Positions 32,489 to 41,251 of a stretch of DNA of 52,212 nucleotides are shown piece by piece (within the stretch, counting starts at the first letter, position 1; the number at the start of each line of letters is the position of its first letter). Under the pieces are notes generated by a model. The model saw only the letters and a list, made by a program, of their open reading frames with translations, did not search any database and was not told where the DNA came from. This DNA comes from a virus: IMG/VR virus record IMGVR_UViG_3300050015_000721, positions 1-52,212 of that record. The stretch is one strand, 5' to 3'. A program made the translations under genes and the position numbers.

Positions 32489-32694
32489 TTGGAAGAATCT
32501 CCTAGTACTTTATACCCCCTTATTGTTGGATCGTCAAGCTTTGCCTGCTTCCAGAATTTATATGGGGATTTTACATTTGAATAAATTCTTGATTGTTTAT
32601 TGCCAAAAAAGATCTCTACATCTTTTCCACCGCTGGTTAATGAAAGCGGATTTATTCTGTAATTATCATCAACATAAAATTTATTCTGTGCCAT
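32485..32694 (-). CDS. small hypothetical phage protein
   Basis: 69 aa (KFYVDDNYRINPLSL then QSRIYSNVKSPYKFW). First gene behind the promoter at 32716-32761, so it heads the nadE-pncA transcription unit. Confidence 0.65.
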   Translation of the reverse strand: MAQNKFYVDDNYRINPLSLTSGGKDVEIFFGNKQSRIYSNVKSPYKFWKQAKLDDPTIRGYKVLGDSSK

Positions 32695-32715
32695 ATCTCT
32701 AATTTTTAATTATTA

Positions 32716-32761
32716 CAAATATACGAATAATATCCTAAATAAAAAATATCTAGCCGTTAAT
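32716..32761 (-). promoter_or_regulatory. bipartite promoter (ATTAACGGC - 29 nt - TATATTTG)
   Basis: Same spacing as the other members of the class. It drives 32485-32694 and the NAD genes downstream. Confidence 0.65.
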
Positions 32762-33256
32762 TTTTCGTTGAGAGGAAACATAAAGTAAATTGTTTCTCTC
32801 TACAAATTCCTTGATTTCCTCTGCTCCGGGAACCTCCTGAACGTTGATTCTTTTAAGTAAAACAGGGTTCAAATTGATCTTATCATAAAGATAAAGATAG
32901 TAGATATTTTTGATCCCTGCTGGTATAGCATTCTTCAAACAATCGTTACAAGGTGAAATAGTTACGTACATATCTGTACCATCAATATTCACTTCGTTCT
33001 TTGCGGCAAAAGCAATGGCATTCATTTCAGCATGAATTTCATTATCTCTTGACCAAACATGATGGGCTTCCCTATCGAAGTTTGTAGGATCAAAATGGTT
33101 ATCACAGTTACCGAGACCTTCCGGAGTTCCGTTATATCCCGTAACAATAATTCTCCCATTTTTTACAATTACTGCTCCCACATGATGGGAAACACAATGA
33201 CTCTTCTCTGCAAAGAGAAAAGCCGTCTTCATAAATACATCGTGCATTTGACTCAT
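32750..33256 (-). CDS. dCMP deaminase
   Basis: 168 aa from ATG 33256. The zinc site is HAEMNAI with the catalytic Glu and PCNDC. GYNGTPEGLGNC is typical of phage dCMP deaminases. It makes dUMP for thymidylate synthesis. Normal phage nucleotide metabolism. Confidence 0.92.
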   Translation of the reverse strand: MSQMHDVFMKTAFLFAEKSHCVSHHVGAVIVKNGRIIVTGYNGTPEGLGNCDNHFDPTNFDREAHHVWSRDNEIHAEMNAIAFAAKNEVNIDGTDMYVTISPCNDCLKNAIPAGIKNIYYLYLYDKINLNPVLLKRINVQEVPGAEEIKEFVERNNLLYVSSQRKING

Positions 33257-33258
33257 TT

Positions 33259-33609
33259 TTACCAATTTATTTCACCAAGCATCTTATTGATACTTGCATC
33301 CAGTTCTATACGAGGAATGCCAACAAGTTTTCCATCTGCATCCTCATAAAATCCTTCGGGAATATGACTTTCATCATTTTCATCCTCGTCTTCTCCAAGA
33401 GCTTCCAAAACTTTTTCATGAGTTATGGGTTTAAATGTAAGTATCTTTCCCGTATCTAAATCAAGATCAAATTGAATATCATCTCCTCCGCAAACTCCAG
33501 GAATTTCAGGAGCATAACCATCAGTTTCTTTAAGGGACTTACCATCCACTTTATATTCGGTACAGCAAAGATCCGAACATTTTCCATAAATTGTTAAAAT
33601 TCTAGCCAT
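33259..33609 (-). CDS. hypothetical protein
   Basis: 116 aa with a Cys-rich N-terminus (GKCSDLCCTEYK and GVCGGDD) and an acidic middle. No family recognised. It shares one base with the next gene. Confidence 0.6.
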   Translation of the reverse strand: MARILTIYGKCSDLCCTEYKVDGKSLKETDGYAPEIPGVCGGDDIQFDLDLDTGKILTFKPITHEKVLEALGEDEDENDESHIPEGFYEDADGKLVGIPRIELDASINKMLGEINW

Positions 33610-34115
33610 TATTCCGGATCTTTTTCTCTTAAAATAAAGTTACTTAAAGCACACTCAAATGGATTCTCCAACTTACATTTGAACCATTTCATATCTTCTA
33701 CCTCCCGAGTTCTTGGACTATATGCTCCGCAATAAGGAATTTCATATCCCCGAATCCATTCATCTTTCTTTAACCAATGCTTAATACGTATATCTTTAAG
33801 AACTGGAGGATTCTCAAGAGCATCAAGTTGTTCCTGATCCATAAGATAAATATAACTGGCAAGACTCCACTTGTCCAATTTTTCAGCAAAATGATCTACT
33901 GTTTCATAAAACAGCTGGGTCGCTTTGATATAAAGAACCCCTTCAATTATACGGTAAACCCCATTTTTTAAAGAAAGAGAATTACTTCTGCCCGATGCTA
34001 CCAATGGGGTATTTCGAATATAGAGATGACCATTAGATTCATCTAATGAAGCAAATTCAAATGCTCCATCTTTGTCACCTTGACCATTAATCGTGTTACT
34101 AATTATTTTTCTCAT
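33609..34115 (-). CDS. hypothetical protein
   Basis: 168 aa, no domain recognised. Contains EDMKWFKCKLENPFECAL near the C-terminus. Lies in the main operon. Confidence 0.62.
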   Translation of the reverse strand: MRKIISNTINGQGDKDGAFEFASLDESNGHLYIRNTPLVASGRSNSLSLKNGVYRIIEGVLYIKATQLFYETVDHFAEKLDKWSLASYIYLMDQEQLDALENPPVLKDIRIKHWLKKDEWIRGYEIPYCGAYSPRTREVEDMKWFKCKLENPFECALSNFILREKDPE

Positions 34116-34118
34116 ATT

Positions 34119-34340
34119 TTAAGAATAAGTTGTTTCTGTTTTAACTAATTTTCCGTAATTATATGTCTCCGTTGTTATGACTCTTTTGATTTTATAAGCT
34201 ATCGGATGTATTGCAAATAAATGATTTTCCTGTTTCCCCATTTCTTCTTTATGACGTTCTGCACAACCATATTTTTTGCAAAACCCATTTGCATCTTTTT
34301 GGGTTTCTCTTATACCACAATAAGGACAAGGATTTGGCAT
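34119..34340 (-). CDS. small zinc-ribbon protein
   Basis: 73 aa. CPYCG at residues 5-8 and a later CKKYGC form a likely zinc knuckle. The start overlaps the stop of the next gene by one base. Confidence 0.62.
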   Translation of the reverse strand: MPNPCPYCGIRETQKDANGFCKKYGCAERHKEEMGKQENHLFAIHPIAYKIKRVITTETYNYGKLVKTETTYS

Positions 34341-35050
34341 TATTTCTTAATTACGGGGTTTTCAATTTTTCTTTTAAGGAATTTGGCCATCTTGGTTTCA
34401 TAAGATCTAGTTCTTTTGAATGTTTTTCCGTCCCATTCTCCCATACCATCAATCCAGACATCTCCAACTTTAACCCCCTGATATTTACTTGGCTTAGTAT
34501 AAAGGTATCCTTCTTTTTTTGGAGAATCAGCTGGAATTCTTTTATAAACATTATCCAGATAGAATCCTGAAATAGATCCCGGATCGATTTCCATAACTAA
34601 TATTCCTCTTTCTCTCCAGTAATCATCGAATTTAACCATCCAAACATCGCCAACTTTCATTTCTTCTTGAAATGCTTTACCCTGAGCTTGAATTTTAGCT
34701 TCTCTTTTTTCTCGAGATTTTCTGTCAGTTTCCCATTTTTTATGTTCCCTCTCTCGACAATATTCATTGATTTCTCTTTCGATAGCATCCATTTCTTTTA
34801 CGGGTATCATTTTAGTATCCCTATCCTTACCCCATCCGTTATCTCTCCCAACACCATCAAGATACCAATTGAAAGCTTCAATGATTTCATCAGTCATCCA
34901 ATCCCTTTTTGTATGACTTCCTGGATTTCCTTTGCCATTCCAAAATTGAGAATACCAAGCAGCTTCAAAAATATCCCTACCGGCACTATAATAGTTATAA
35001 TGTTTGGAAGCATACTTTTTAAATATACGAACAGCTTCTTCTTTAGTCAT
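34340..35050 (-). CDS. hypothetical protein with repeated GDVW motif
   Basis: 236 aa from ATG 35050; the longer frame uses TTG. A helical N-terminus and a charged linker precede two similar beta segments (MKVGDVWMVKFDDYW and VKVGDVWIDGMGEWDG). No family recognised. Confidence 0.62.
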   Translation of the reverse strand: MTKEEAVRIFKKYASKHYNYYSAGRDIFEAAWYSQFWNGKGNPGSHTKRDWMTDEIIEAFNWYLDGVGRDNGWGKDRDTKMIPVKEMDAIEREINEYCREREHKKWETDRKSREKREAKIQAQGKAFQEEMKVGDVWMVKFDDYWRERGILVMEIDPGSISGFYLDNVYKRIPADSPKKEGYLYTKPSKYQGVKVGDVWIDGMGEWDGKTFKRTRSYETKMAKFLKRKIENPVIKK

Positions 35051-35399
35051 GATTTTTAATTTTAACTTTTTCCACAACTTCAATTAACTTCATTTCATCA
35101 GCCAATATGATATTTGACGGACTGTGATCTTTAGTTCTATTTCCCTTAATATCGCATTTAACAATAACGAGATCCCTGTTAGCTCTAAATTTACTTGTAA
35201 AAGCACGACATTCATTAAGGTCAGCTAATACATGAAACCCAGACAAATACTCCTTAGCAGTTTTATGGGAACCATCGTAAACAGGTTTGATTGTAGCTTT
35301 TAACCATATGCCAATCGGGAGAACTCTTGAACCGTTTAAAGCATGAAACAATGTTAGCAACTTCTCCCCTCTTCTCTCACAAATTCTATATGCTATCAT
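35043..35399 (-). CDS. hypothetical phage protein
   Basis: 118 aa. LFHALNGSRVLPIGIWLKA and YLSGFHVLADLNEC look like a conserved small phage protein family without known function. ATGA-type overlap with its upstream neighbour. Confidence 0.65.
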   Translation of the reverse strand: MIAYRICERRGEKLLTLFHALNGSRVLPIGIWLKATIKPVYDGSHKTAKEYLSGFHVLADLNECRAFTSKFRANRDLVIVKCDIKGNRTKDHSPSNIILADEMKLIEVVEKVKIKNHD

Positions 35400-35926
35400 C
35401 TGTTCTTCTTTTCTTTTTTAGGAACTTCTTTAACTGATTTAACTCCGAGATCTAGAACGAAATTAAATAGACGGCTTAACTTGTCGTAGCACCAATTGTA
35501 AAGATCCCTAACTAAGTCTGAAATAAACCAATTAATAAGAGAGATCGGCCATAGGAACCACCATCTGAATACATTTTCTTTTACATCTCGATCAATAGAA
35601 GGTTCATAATAATCGTCTTCTCTTAATCTATGTTCATTAACTTTCATCATTTCCTTTCTCCCGTGAAAAAAGATTCTAATAAATGCATGGAGTAATCCTG
35701 CTCCAAAGTAAATACCCAGATTTGTAAATGTAAGAAGAGAAACGAAAAGTTTGAATGTATCCTTTCCCCAAAAATAAAATAGCAGTCCTACAACAATAAA
35801 AACAAATGTTGCGGCAAATCCTTCTTTTATAGCATCCGCATAAAAGAATAAAATAATAAGGAGAACTAAAGCAGCTATTCCCCAAAATATACTTCCAAAT
35901 AAAGTAATTCCTAATAGTGTTTCCAT
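35396..35926 (-). CDS. membrane protein, about three helices
   Basis: 176 aa. Hydrophobic helices at about residues 5-28, 34-52 and 65-85, and a Trp-rich amphipathic segment (RWWFLWPISLINWFI). The C-terminus is basic. Unknown function. Confidence 0.68.
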   Translation of the reverse strand: METLLGITLFGSIFWGIAALVLLIILFFYADAIKEGFAATFVFIVVGLLFYFWGKDTFKLFVSLLTFTNLGIYFGAGLLHAFIRIFFHGRKEMMKVNEHRLREDDYYEPSIDRDVKENVFRWWFLWPISLINWFISDLVRDLYNWCYDKLSRLFNFVLDLGVKSVKEVPKKEKKNR

Positions 35927-36663
35927 TATGCTAATTTTTTACCTCTGATTAAATTTCTTAATAATTCAATATGATCTCCTCCAAGAACTTCATTGACCCA
36001 TTTTTTATAATAATCCGGGAGTAATTCTTTCTGTTCCTCGGGCGACATTCTTCGAAGAGCCCAAGGATTTATAGGAAGAGTAGTTGGCGAATTTGAAGTC
36101 AGCTTTGAAGTCAGCTCAGAATACCAATCGTAGAATTCAGGATATGTTTTAAAATCAAATACTCTTTCGTCAGCTATAAAAGCTACGGCAGTAAGAGCAT
36201 CATTAATATCCGGTTCTTCAAAAAATGAATATGGAATATATTCTTTTTCTGAACCATTATTAAATTCAACAATTGCCAAAAGAATTAAATTAAGAGTTCC
36301 TAATCTTTCGGGATGTGAATTAGTTGTTCCCCCATCAAGCATGATGCACGTCATGTGATTATCGATGAAATCATGAAGCATCGTGGATCCCTCATATTTT
36401 CTATCGTATTTTTGAGCGCCGTGAAGAGCCTGAATTCCTTTTTGCTTATCCGAAATATTGTAAGGAACAAAAACATAAATCTTTTTTTCAAGATCTTTTG
36501 GAGTTCCTCCAGCTCTAAGAATTTCTTCTTTAGTAGCATGACGTTCAATATTTTCATAAGGAACATCTGGCATATCATCGGATGTAATTTGAACAATACT
36601 TCCGGCAATTCGACCCGTTTTAAGTACTACCCAATCCCCTACATCCACTTTTAATTCTTCCAT
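35926..36663 (-). CDS. PTH2-like (peptidyl-tRNA hydrolase II family) protein
   Basis: 245 aa. IYVFVPYNISDKQKGIQALHG follows the beta-strand plus helix of the PTH2 fold, with TCIMLDGG and FFEEPDINDALTAVAF matching later core segments. Phages often carry such proteins. The N-terminal 55 residues are an extra small beta domain. The role may be recycling peptidyl-tRNA, which would suit a phage with so many tRNAs (inference). Confidence 0.55.
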   Translation of the reverse strand: MEELKVDVGDWVVLKTGRIAGSIVQITSDDMPDVPYENIERHATKEEILRAGGTPKDLEKKIYVFVPYNISDKQKGIQALHGAQKYDRKYEGSTMLHDFIDNHMTCIMLDGGTTNSHPERLGTLNLILLAIVEFNNGSEKEYIPYSFFEEPDINDALTAVAFIADERVFDFKTYPEFYDWYSELTSKLTSNSPTTLPINPWALRRMSPEEQKELLPDYYKKWVNEVLGGDHIELLRNLIRGKKLA

Positions 36664-36854
36664 TAAATTAAGTCTTTATTAGGTTTAAGTTTTTTGATAA
36701 TTACTCCCATGGCAGGATATTCGACACCTCTTTGACTAATATGGTCAACATATTCCCATCCTTCGTCAAACCATTTTTGAAGAGAATCCAACGATGCGGA
36801 ATCAGCTTTATTTCCAGCACCACACATTTTTATAACTTTAAATTCGTAGTCCAT
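36663..36854 (-). CDS. small DUF4177-like protein
   Basis: 63 aa: YEFKVI start, WFDEGWEYVDHI core, VIIKK end. Paralogue of the next gene (36854-37063). Confidence 0.65.
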   Translation of the reverse strand: MDYEFKVIKMCGAGNKADSASLDSLQKWFDEGWEYVDHISQRGVEYPAMGVIIKKLKPNKDLI

Positions 36855-37063
36855 TAGATTAAATCGGATTTTTTACGTTTGATAATTACAATCACTTCTG
36901 ATCTTTCAGTTTCATGATAGCTCCCTCCTCCGGTTGAAACCGGCTGAAAAAGTTTGTCAACATAGTCCCATCCTTGATCAAAATGGGTCTGAAGTTCGGC
37001 TATTTTAGCATCAAGGAAACAATGGCCATCGGCAGCTAAAACAATCATTTTGTATTCGTACAT
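36854..37063 (-). CDS. small DUF4177-like protein
   Basis: 69 aa: YEYKMIVL, HFDQGWDYVDKL, VIVIIKRK. Tandem duplicate of 36663-36854, joined by one-base overlap. Confidence 0.65.
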   Translation of the reverse strand: MYEYKMIVLAADGHCFLDAKIAELQTHFDQGWDYVDKLFQPVSTGGGSYHETERSEVIVIIKRKKSDLI

Positions 37064-37584
37064 TATGAATAGATTAAGTTAGATAATGCATTCCAAAGTT
37101 CCTCATATTTTCCTTCCGTGTACATGTGTTGAACCATGAAGAGATGTTCTTTTTGATAAGTCTTAAACATGGAATCCCCATTAATTTTGGAGAAAGTAAT
37201 GTTAGCTATCCGATCAATTAATTTATCGAAAGCAGCATGTTTGTACTCCTTAATCTCCCGGTAATATTTTTCATTAGCTCTTTCGTGACGGTTTCTTCCC
37301 TTTTCATTGGTAAGACGATAAGCATACTCAGCGATAGTTTCGTTTGTAGCTTTCTTAACATCATTGAAAGTTTTTCCTGTGTCCTCTATTGTATCGTGAC
37401 ACCACATTCCTCCATGAGCATCATCTACATCTTCGGGAGGAAGCAAATGTTTGAATCTTTCAAATAACATATCACACTGTTCAAGGTGAAAGCTGTAAGG
37501 CTTATCCCGATACATCTGATTAACATCGGCATGAGCTTTTAAAGCAAACTCCCTGGCTTTTTCCCAATCTTTCAATTCTGCCAT
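37063..37584 (-). CDS. HD-domain hydrolase, SpoT/MESH1-like
   Basis: 173 aa. A helical HD protein with AHADVNQMY, SFHLEQC, then WCHDTIEDTG and a distal NEKGRNRHER segment. The HDxxEDT block is typical of RelA/SpoT-type (p)ppGpp hydrolases. No synthetase domain. Removal of the host alarmone is a plausible role (inference). Confidence 0.72.
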   Translation of the reverse strand: MAELKDWEKAREFALKAHADVNQMYRDKPYSFHLEQCDMLFERFKHLLPPEDVDDAHGGMWCHDTIEDTGKTFNDVKKATNETIAEYAYRLTNEKGRNRHERANEKYYREIKEYKHAAFDKLIDRIANITFSKINGDSMFKTYQKEHLFMVQHMYTEGKYEELWNALSNLIYS

Positions 37585-37754
37585 TACACCAGCGGTTTTT
37601 CAGTATAGACAATAACAATCCAGAAACAATATTTGTTTGTAAGAGGTTCAAATTTTTCGATATTAATGTTTGGATTTTCGGCAAACCACTCATTCATTTG
37701 GGTTTCCATACGGGTTCCGGTTTCATCGGAAGTGTAAAAAATTTTAGTTTTCAT
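37584..37754 (-). CDS. small hypothetical protein
   Basis: 56 aa (MKTKIFYTSDETGTRME start; YCFWIVIVYTE near the end). ATGG/TAATG overlap with neighbours on both sides and no gap support it. Confidence 0.55.
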   Translation of the reverse strand: MKTKIFYTSDETGTRMETQMNEWFAENPNINIEKFEPLTNKYCFWIVIVYTEKPLV

Positions 37755-37920
37755 TTATTTCTTTTAAGTATTTTAAATAAGCATCTCTTAGTCCTTCTCC
37801 ATATACGATGATATGACAAGAACCAAACTCATCTACGAAAGCATACCCATTTAATTTAATGATGGTTCTGTTCTCTGCCCACATCATGGGTTCTTTCATT
37901 GGTTCTACGTGCAGATTCAT
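37744..37920 (-). CDS. small hypothetical protein
   Basis: 58 aa (MNLHVEPMKEPMMW start; GYAFVDEFGSCHIIVYG middle). Its ATG overlaps the upstream stop as ATGA and its end overlaps the next start by about 10 nt. Confidence 0.55.
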   Translation of the reverse strand: MNLHVEPMKEPMMWAENRTIIKLNGYAFVDEFGSCHIIVYGEGLRDAYLKYLKEINEN

Positions 37921-38162
37921 TTTGGAGGATGGAATGCTCTAACTTCGTTTATCTGATCTTCCGTATCCAAACTAAGATCATAAATTTCCATCACCCTTTG
38001 CATCTGACCTGGATTGTGATATTTTTCGTTACATTCCTCTTCTGTCAAGCAGAATACAGGATAATCTTCGTAGTCAAATGAATCAACTACAACGATCATA
38101 AATTTGGCTTTTCTTTCCTTAGCCTCTTGGATCCATTTTCTAACATCTTCTTGTGTTGTCAT
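37917..38162 (-). CDS. hypothetical protein
   Basis: 81 aa with KFMIVVVDSFDYEDYPVFC, like other small phage proteins. No family assigned. Confidence 0.62.
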   Translation of the reverse strand: MTTQEDVRKWIQEAKERKAKFMIVVVDSFDYEDYPVFCLTEEECNEKYHNPGQMQRVMEIYDLSLDTEDQINEVRAFHPPK

Positions 38163-38347
38163 AATCTTTCCATATAAGTGATAAATTCTTCAATATCATC
38201 AAAGTCTTCAATAACTCGATCTTCGAGATTAATCTCGCAATGTCCATCGGCAAAACAAGCTAAGTAAGCTATCCCTCCATATCCCTGATCTGGTATCTTA
38301 GTCAGTTTTTTAATTGCATTTGTATATGCTTCGTCAAATTCTGTCAT
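38159..38347 (-). CDS. small acidic protein
   Basis: 62 aa, DRVIEDFDDIEEFITYM end. Overlaps neighbours by 1-4 nt. Confidence 0.6.
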   Translation of the reverse strand: MTEFDEAYTNAIKKLTKIPDQGYGGIAYLACFADGHCEINLEDRVIEDFDDIEEFITYMERL

Positions 38348-38571
38348 TATCCTAGAAGATCCTCTTCTTTTTTAGTATTTTTCTTTTCTTCAACCATATC
38401 CGGTGCATCGCAGAGTCCTTCCAGTATTGAAACCGAAGATAGAATCATTGCTTTTTCATCTTTGGCATATTTAGTCCATTGAGCAAAATCCCCATTTGAC
38501 CAGGGGGTATTTGTGGAACCTATTAAGTTGCCAATTACTCTTTTTATGATAATTCTTTCTGTTGAGTTCAT
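38347..38571 (-). CDS. small hypothetical protein
   Basis: 74 aa, first gene after the promoter at 38595-38640. Charged C-terminus. Heads the long operon running to about 33 kb. Confidence 0.62.
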   Translation of the reverse strand: MNSTERIIIKRVIGNLIGSTNTPWSNGDFAQWTKYAKDEKAMILSSVSILEGLCDAPDMVEEKKNTKKEEDLLG

Positions 38572-38594
38572 TAGATTTTGTACTTTGTGAAAGA

Positions 38595-38640
38595 CAAATA
38601 TACAAAAAAAGCCCGAAAGTAAAAACTTCCGGGCGTTAAA
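38595..38640 (-). promoter_or_regulatory. bipartite promoter (TTTAACGCC - 29 nt - TATATTTG)
   Basis: Exact 29-nt spacer. The spacer is almost entirely the terminator hairpin of the upstream cold-shock gene, so promoter and terminator are interlocked. Confidence 0.65.
38604..38634 (-). terminator. rho-independent terminator after csp
   Basis: GCCCGGAAGT/ACTTTCGGGC stem followed by seven T. Confidence 0.85.
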
Positions 38641-38659
38641 TTCTGGTTAAAAAAGATGC

Positions 38660-38854
38660 TTATAGTAACGTTACATTAACTGCATTTAAACCTTTTTTTC
38701 CTTCGACTAGATCAAACTGAACTTCGTCATTTTCGTTTAGTGTCGTTTCCTTCACTCCAGAAATATGTACAAAGTACTCTTTTCCGTCGGCATTGTCTCT
38801 AATGAATCCAAAACCTTTGGTTTCATTGAAGAATTTTACTGTTCCTTCTTTCAT
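38660..38854 (-). CDS. cold-shock domain protein
   Basis: 64 aa, a full CspA-type OB fold. KGFGFI and EYFVHIS are the RNP1 and RNP2 motifs that bind single-stranded RNA or DNA. It stands alone between two terminators, right downstream of the Ro60 gene, so both may serve an RNA-handling programme. Confidence 0.92.
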   Translation of the reverse strand: MKEGTVKFFNETKGFGFIRDNADGKEYFVHISGVKETTLNENDEVQFDLVEGKKGLNAVNVTLL

Positions 38855-38880
38855 TTAATTGATTTATTTAATTTAATTAT

Positions 38881-38909
38881 AATAAAAGTCCCGGAAACGT
38901 TCCGGGACT
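38881..38909 (-). terminator. rho-independent terminator after Ro60 gene
   Basis: AGTCCCGGAA/TTTCCGGGACT stem followed by TTTATT. Confidence 0.82.
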
Positions 38910-38921
38910 CATTATTCAGTC

Positions 38922-40625
38922 TTAGATTTCGATCCTGTTAATGGCGTCGATGACCTCATTAACATTCATTTCCAATCTCGGTATCTTTTCATATATATCG
39001 GCCGTGTAACCGTATAGTCTGAAGACCCTGTCGCCGTTCTTTATCGGAGCGGTTGGGGCATAACCAACTACGTTGATTATGTATACGTATGGGGTTCCGA
39101 ACTTCTGGCAGTATCCCTTGTAGTTAGACTCAACGTTTCCGTATCCGTCCTGCTCATCGGAGATAATAAGAACCCTGTCATACTGCTTATTCATTCTTTC
39201 GAATAACTTGAAGCATGCACCGAAGTCGGTTCCGTGACCCTGACGTCCGTTGTAGGACATGAACTTCTGCTTAAGAGTATTAATCGAATCGATTGGGTTC
39301 CAGCCGGTGATCTGTTCAGAACCTGATGCGAAATGATATACATCTCCGCCAACACCCTTTGCAAGTGTAGCGGCAATAAGAGCAGCCTTTTCAGCTGGCT
39401 TCTTGTTGATAGTCTTCTTCGGATCCTTAGCATCAATTGGAATACGGTTTGCACCATCCATCGAACCTGATGTATCGAATACGATAGCAGTTCTTCCTTC
39501 CGGAAGTAAATGCTCCAAGTTAGGAATTGAAAGTTCATATGCCTTGTCGAGTGCTGTTGCAACCTTCCTCAACTGTGTTCCGTTGAATTCAAGTGTCATA
39601 ACTTCAAGGGCAAGGTCAATCTGGTGTGGCCATACAAGTGACTTTCTGATGAATTCCTTTTCGACAAGTAAATCGCAAGCCTTGTCAAGTAAATCCATAT
39701 CATTTGTCTTAAGAATGTTCCTTACGTTACGGAGTAATGCAAGGTATCCAATCTTCTTTTCCTCGATAAGTTCCTTGTAGTTTTCGGTCTTAGCTTCGTT
39801 AAGCTCAGTTGCAGCCTGTTCCTTGGTGATTTCACCTGACTTAACCTTTTCTGCAACAACCTTTCCTGACTCGGTGTTCTTATCTTCAACTGTGTTGAAC
39901 TGCTTAAGAATTCCAAGAATAAGAGCACGAACGGCCGGAACCTGAACTTCTCCCTTTTCATTCTTGTTAAATTCCTTGTTTGCAAACTTAGTTCCTGCAA
40001 CTGCCTTCTTGTATGCTTCCTCAGTTACATAGATGAAACCGTTCTTAGGAGTTTCAACTGGGTGAACAAGGTTGACGATGTCAACAAGTGATACACCACG
40101 GTTCTTTAACTGATACTTTGCAAGTTCATAAGTGTCTGCATGCTCGAGAGCATCCTTGAATCCCTTCTTAATTGAATTCGGAAGAGTCCACTTATCTTCC
40201 TGCTTGATGCCATTCTTAGCGATATAAGCTGCAAGAATTTCAGCCATGTCATCAATTCTCCATATGATTCCACCACGTTCGGCCTTCTTATCTCTCTTGG
40301 AGAAGAATCTCTTACCAAGTTCGTTACCCTGAAGGAAAGGGATAAGTTCAACTGCACCGAAGTGAGTTACTGATCTCTGACCAAATACGGTACGAGCATA
40401 AATAAGAGCCTTTGCGGCAAATGTCGGGTTCTTCTTAGCTACCTTACCAAGTACTTCCTTAAAACGCTTTTCACGTTCGGTTTCCTTTTCGTAAAAGTTA
40501 TTTCCCATTCCGGTTGCAAGAATAGAAATTAATTCTGCCTCAGGTCTCTGAGTAAGCCCTGGGCCTCCCTGTAGAGTAGTAGTCTTCTGAACTACCGGCT
40601 CAATTTTTGTGTTGTACTTTGACAT
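38922..40625 (-). CDS. rsr: Ro60 / TROVE-domain RNA-binding protein
   Basis: 567 aa. The first about 350 residues are the helical-repeat TROVE ring (SVTHFGAVELIPF; KSLVWPHQIDLALE). The rest is a von Willebrand A domain with an intact MIDAS motif DTSGSM near residue 370 and a later GTDFG. In bacteria Ro60 (Rsr) binds Y RNAs and misfolded RNAs and can be tethered to PNPase. Compared with neighbours this gene strongly prefers AAG, AAC, TTC and other C/G-ending codons, suggesting high expression or separate origin. A hairpin RNA unit with its own promoter lies 1 kb upstream, and ten related units lie elsewhere. A GIY-YIG gene stops 7 nt before its ATG. Confidence 0.95.
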   Translation of the reverse strand: MSKYNTKIEPVVQKTTTLQGGPGLTQRPEAELISILATGMGNNFYEKETEREKRFKEVLGKVAKKNPTFAAKALIYARTVFGQRSVTHFGAVELIPFLQGNELGKRFFSKRDKKAERGGIIWRIDDMAEILAAYIAKNGIKQEDKWTLPNSIKKGFKDALEHADTYELAKYQLKNRGVSLVDIVNLVHPVETPKNGFIYVTEEAYKKAVAGTKFANKEFNKNEKGEVQVPAVRALILGILKQFNTVEDKNTESGKVVAEKVKSGEITKEQAATELNEAKTENYKELIEEKKIGYLALLRNVRNILKTNDMDLLDKACDLLVEKEFIRKSLVWPHQIDLALEVMTLEFNGTQLRKVATALDKAYELSIPNLEHLLPEGRTAIVFDTSGSMDGANRIPIDAKDPKKTINKKPAEKAALIAATLAKGVGGDVYHFASGSEQITGWNPIDSINTLKQKFMSYNGRQGHGTDFGACFKLFERMNKQYDRVLIISDEQDGYGNVESNYKGYCQKFGTPYVYIINVVGYAPTAPIKNGDRVFRLYGYTADIYEKIPRLEMNVNEVIDAINRIEI

Positions 40626-40632
40626 CTTACTA

Positions 40633-41250
40633 TTAATTTTTAATTAAAGAATTTATTTTTAATCCCTTATTCCAGGGTTCTTTTCCTTTACGCGATTTAC
40701 TCATTTTTTCTTTTGTCTTATCGGACATATTTTGATGAGAAGCTTGCATTTTCAATATTGATAATGATGTATGGTGTTTTCCTTCCCATGATTTTTTACC
40801 TTTATTTGCAGTTCCTATTTTATTCTTTGTCTCTTCTGATTTCGGAACCTGAAGCTGCAATTTGGTTTCTTCGGAATGATGTTTACCAAACATTCCATTT
40901 TTTTCTCCGGAACAAGCTATTTGATTACTTTTGCTAATTTTGTCTCGAATCTCATCACACATGCATCCTTGGACATTTAATCCGCCTTTCCAACTTATAT
41001 TATATCCTCCTTGCGAAACATGTGTTTTATAAAGTCGTATGTATTTTTCCTGAGCATTAAAAGCTTTCTCTCTTGTTGGAAACCATTCTAAAATTTCTTT
41101 GAAAAAATTATGTCGACCATATTTTTTAATTGCATCCTCTAAAGCTATTCCACTTCCAATGTAAAAAGTTTTTTCTTTTGCATTTATATCATGGTCACCG
41201 ACGTATTGGTTCCCCGTAATCAAATTTGTTGTTAGATAAACATTAAACAT
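40633..41250 (-). CDS. GIY-YIG homing endonuclease
   Basis: 205 aa: NVYLTT and QYVGDH core, closely similar to the plus-strand copy at 9316 (shared NLITGxQYxGDH and NFFKEILEWF). GGYNISWKGG and NUMOD-like repeats follow (GEKNGMFGKHH, EPWNKGL). It lacks the TATATAAA hairpin and starts right at the end of the previous gene, so it depends on upstream transcription. It ends 7 nt before the Ro60 start codon. Confidence 0.84.
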   Translation of the reverse strand: MFNVYLTTNLITGNQYVGDHDINAKEKTFYIGSGIALEDAIKKYGRHNFFKEILEWFPTREKAFNAQEKYIRLYKTHVSQGGYNISWKGGLNVQGCMCDEIRDKISKSNQIACSGEKNGMFGKHHSEETKLQLQVPKSEETKNKIGTANKGKKSWEGKHHTSLSILKMQASHQNMSDKTKEKMSKSRKGKEPWNKGLKINSLIKN

Positions 41251-41251
41251 A

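Noticed and set aside
39191-40357. Long frames antisense or out of frame to the Ro60 gene
   Set aside because: They arise from the gene's strong codon bias; the TROVE-vWA frame explains the region.
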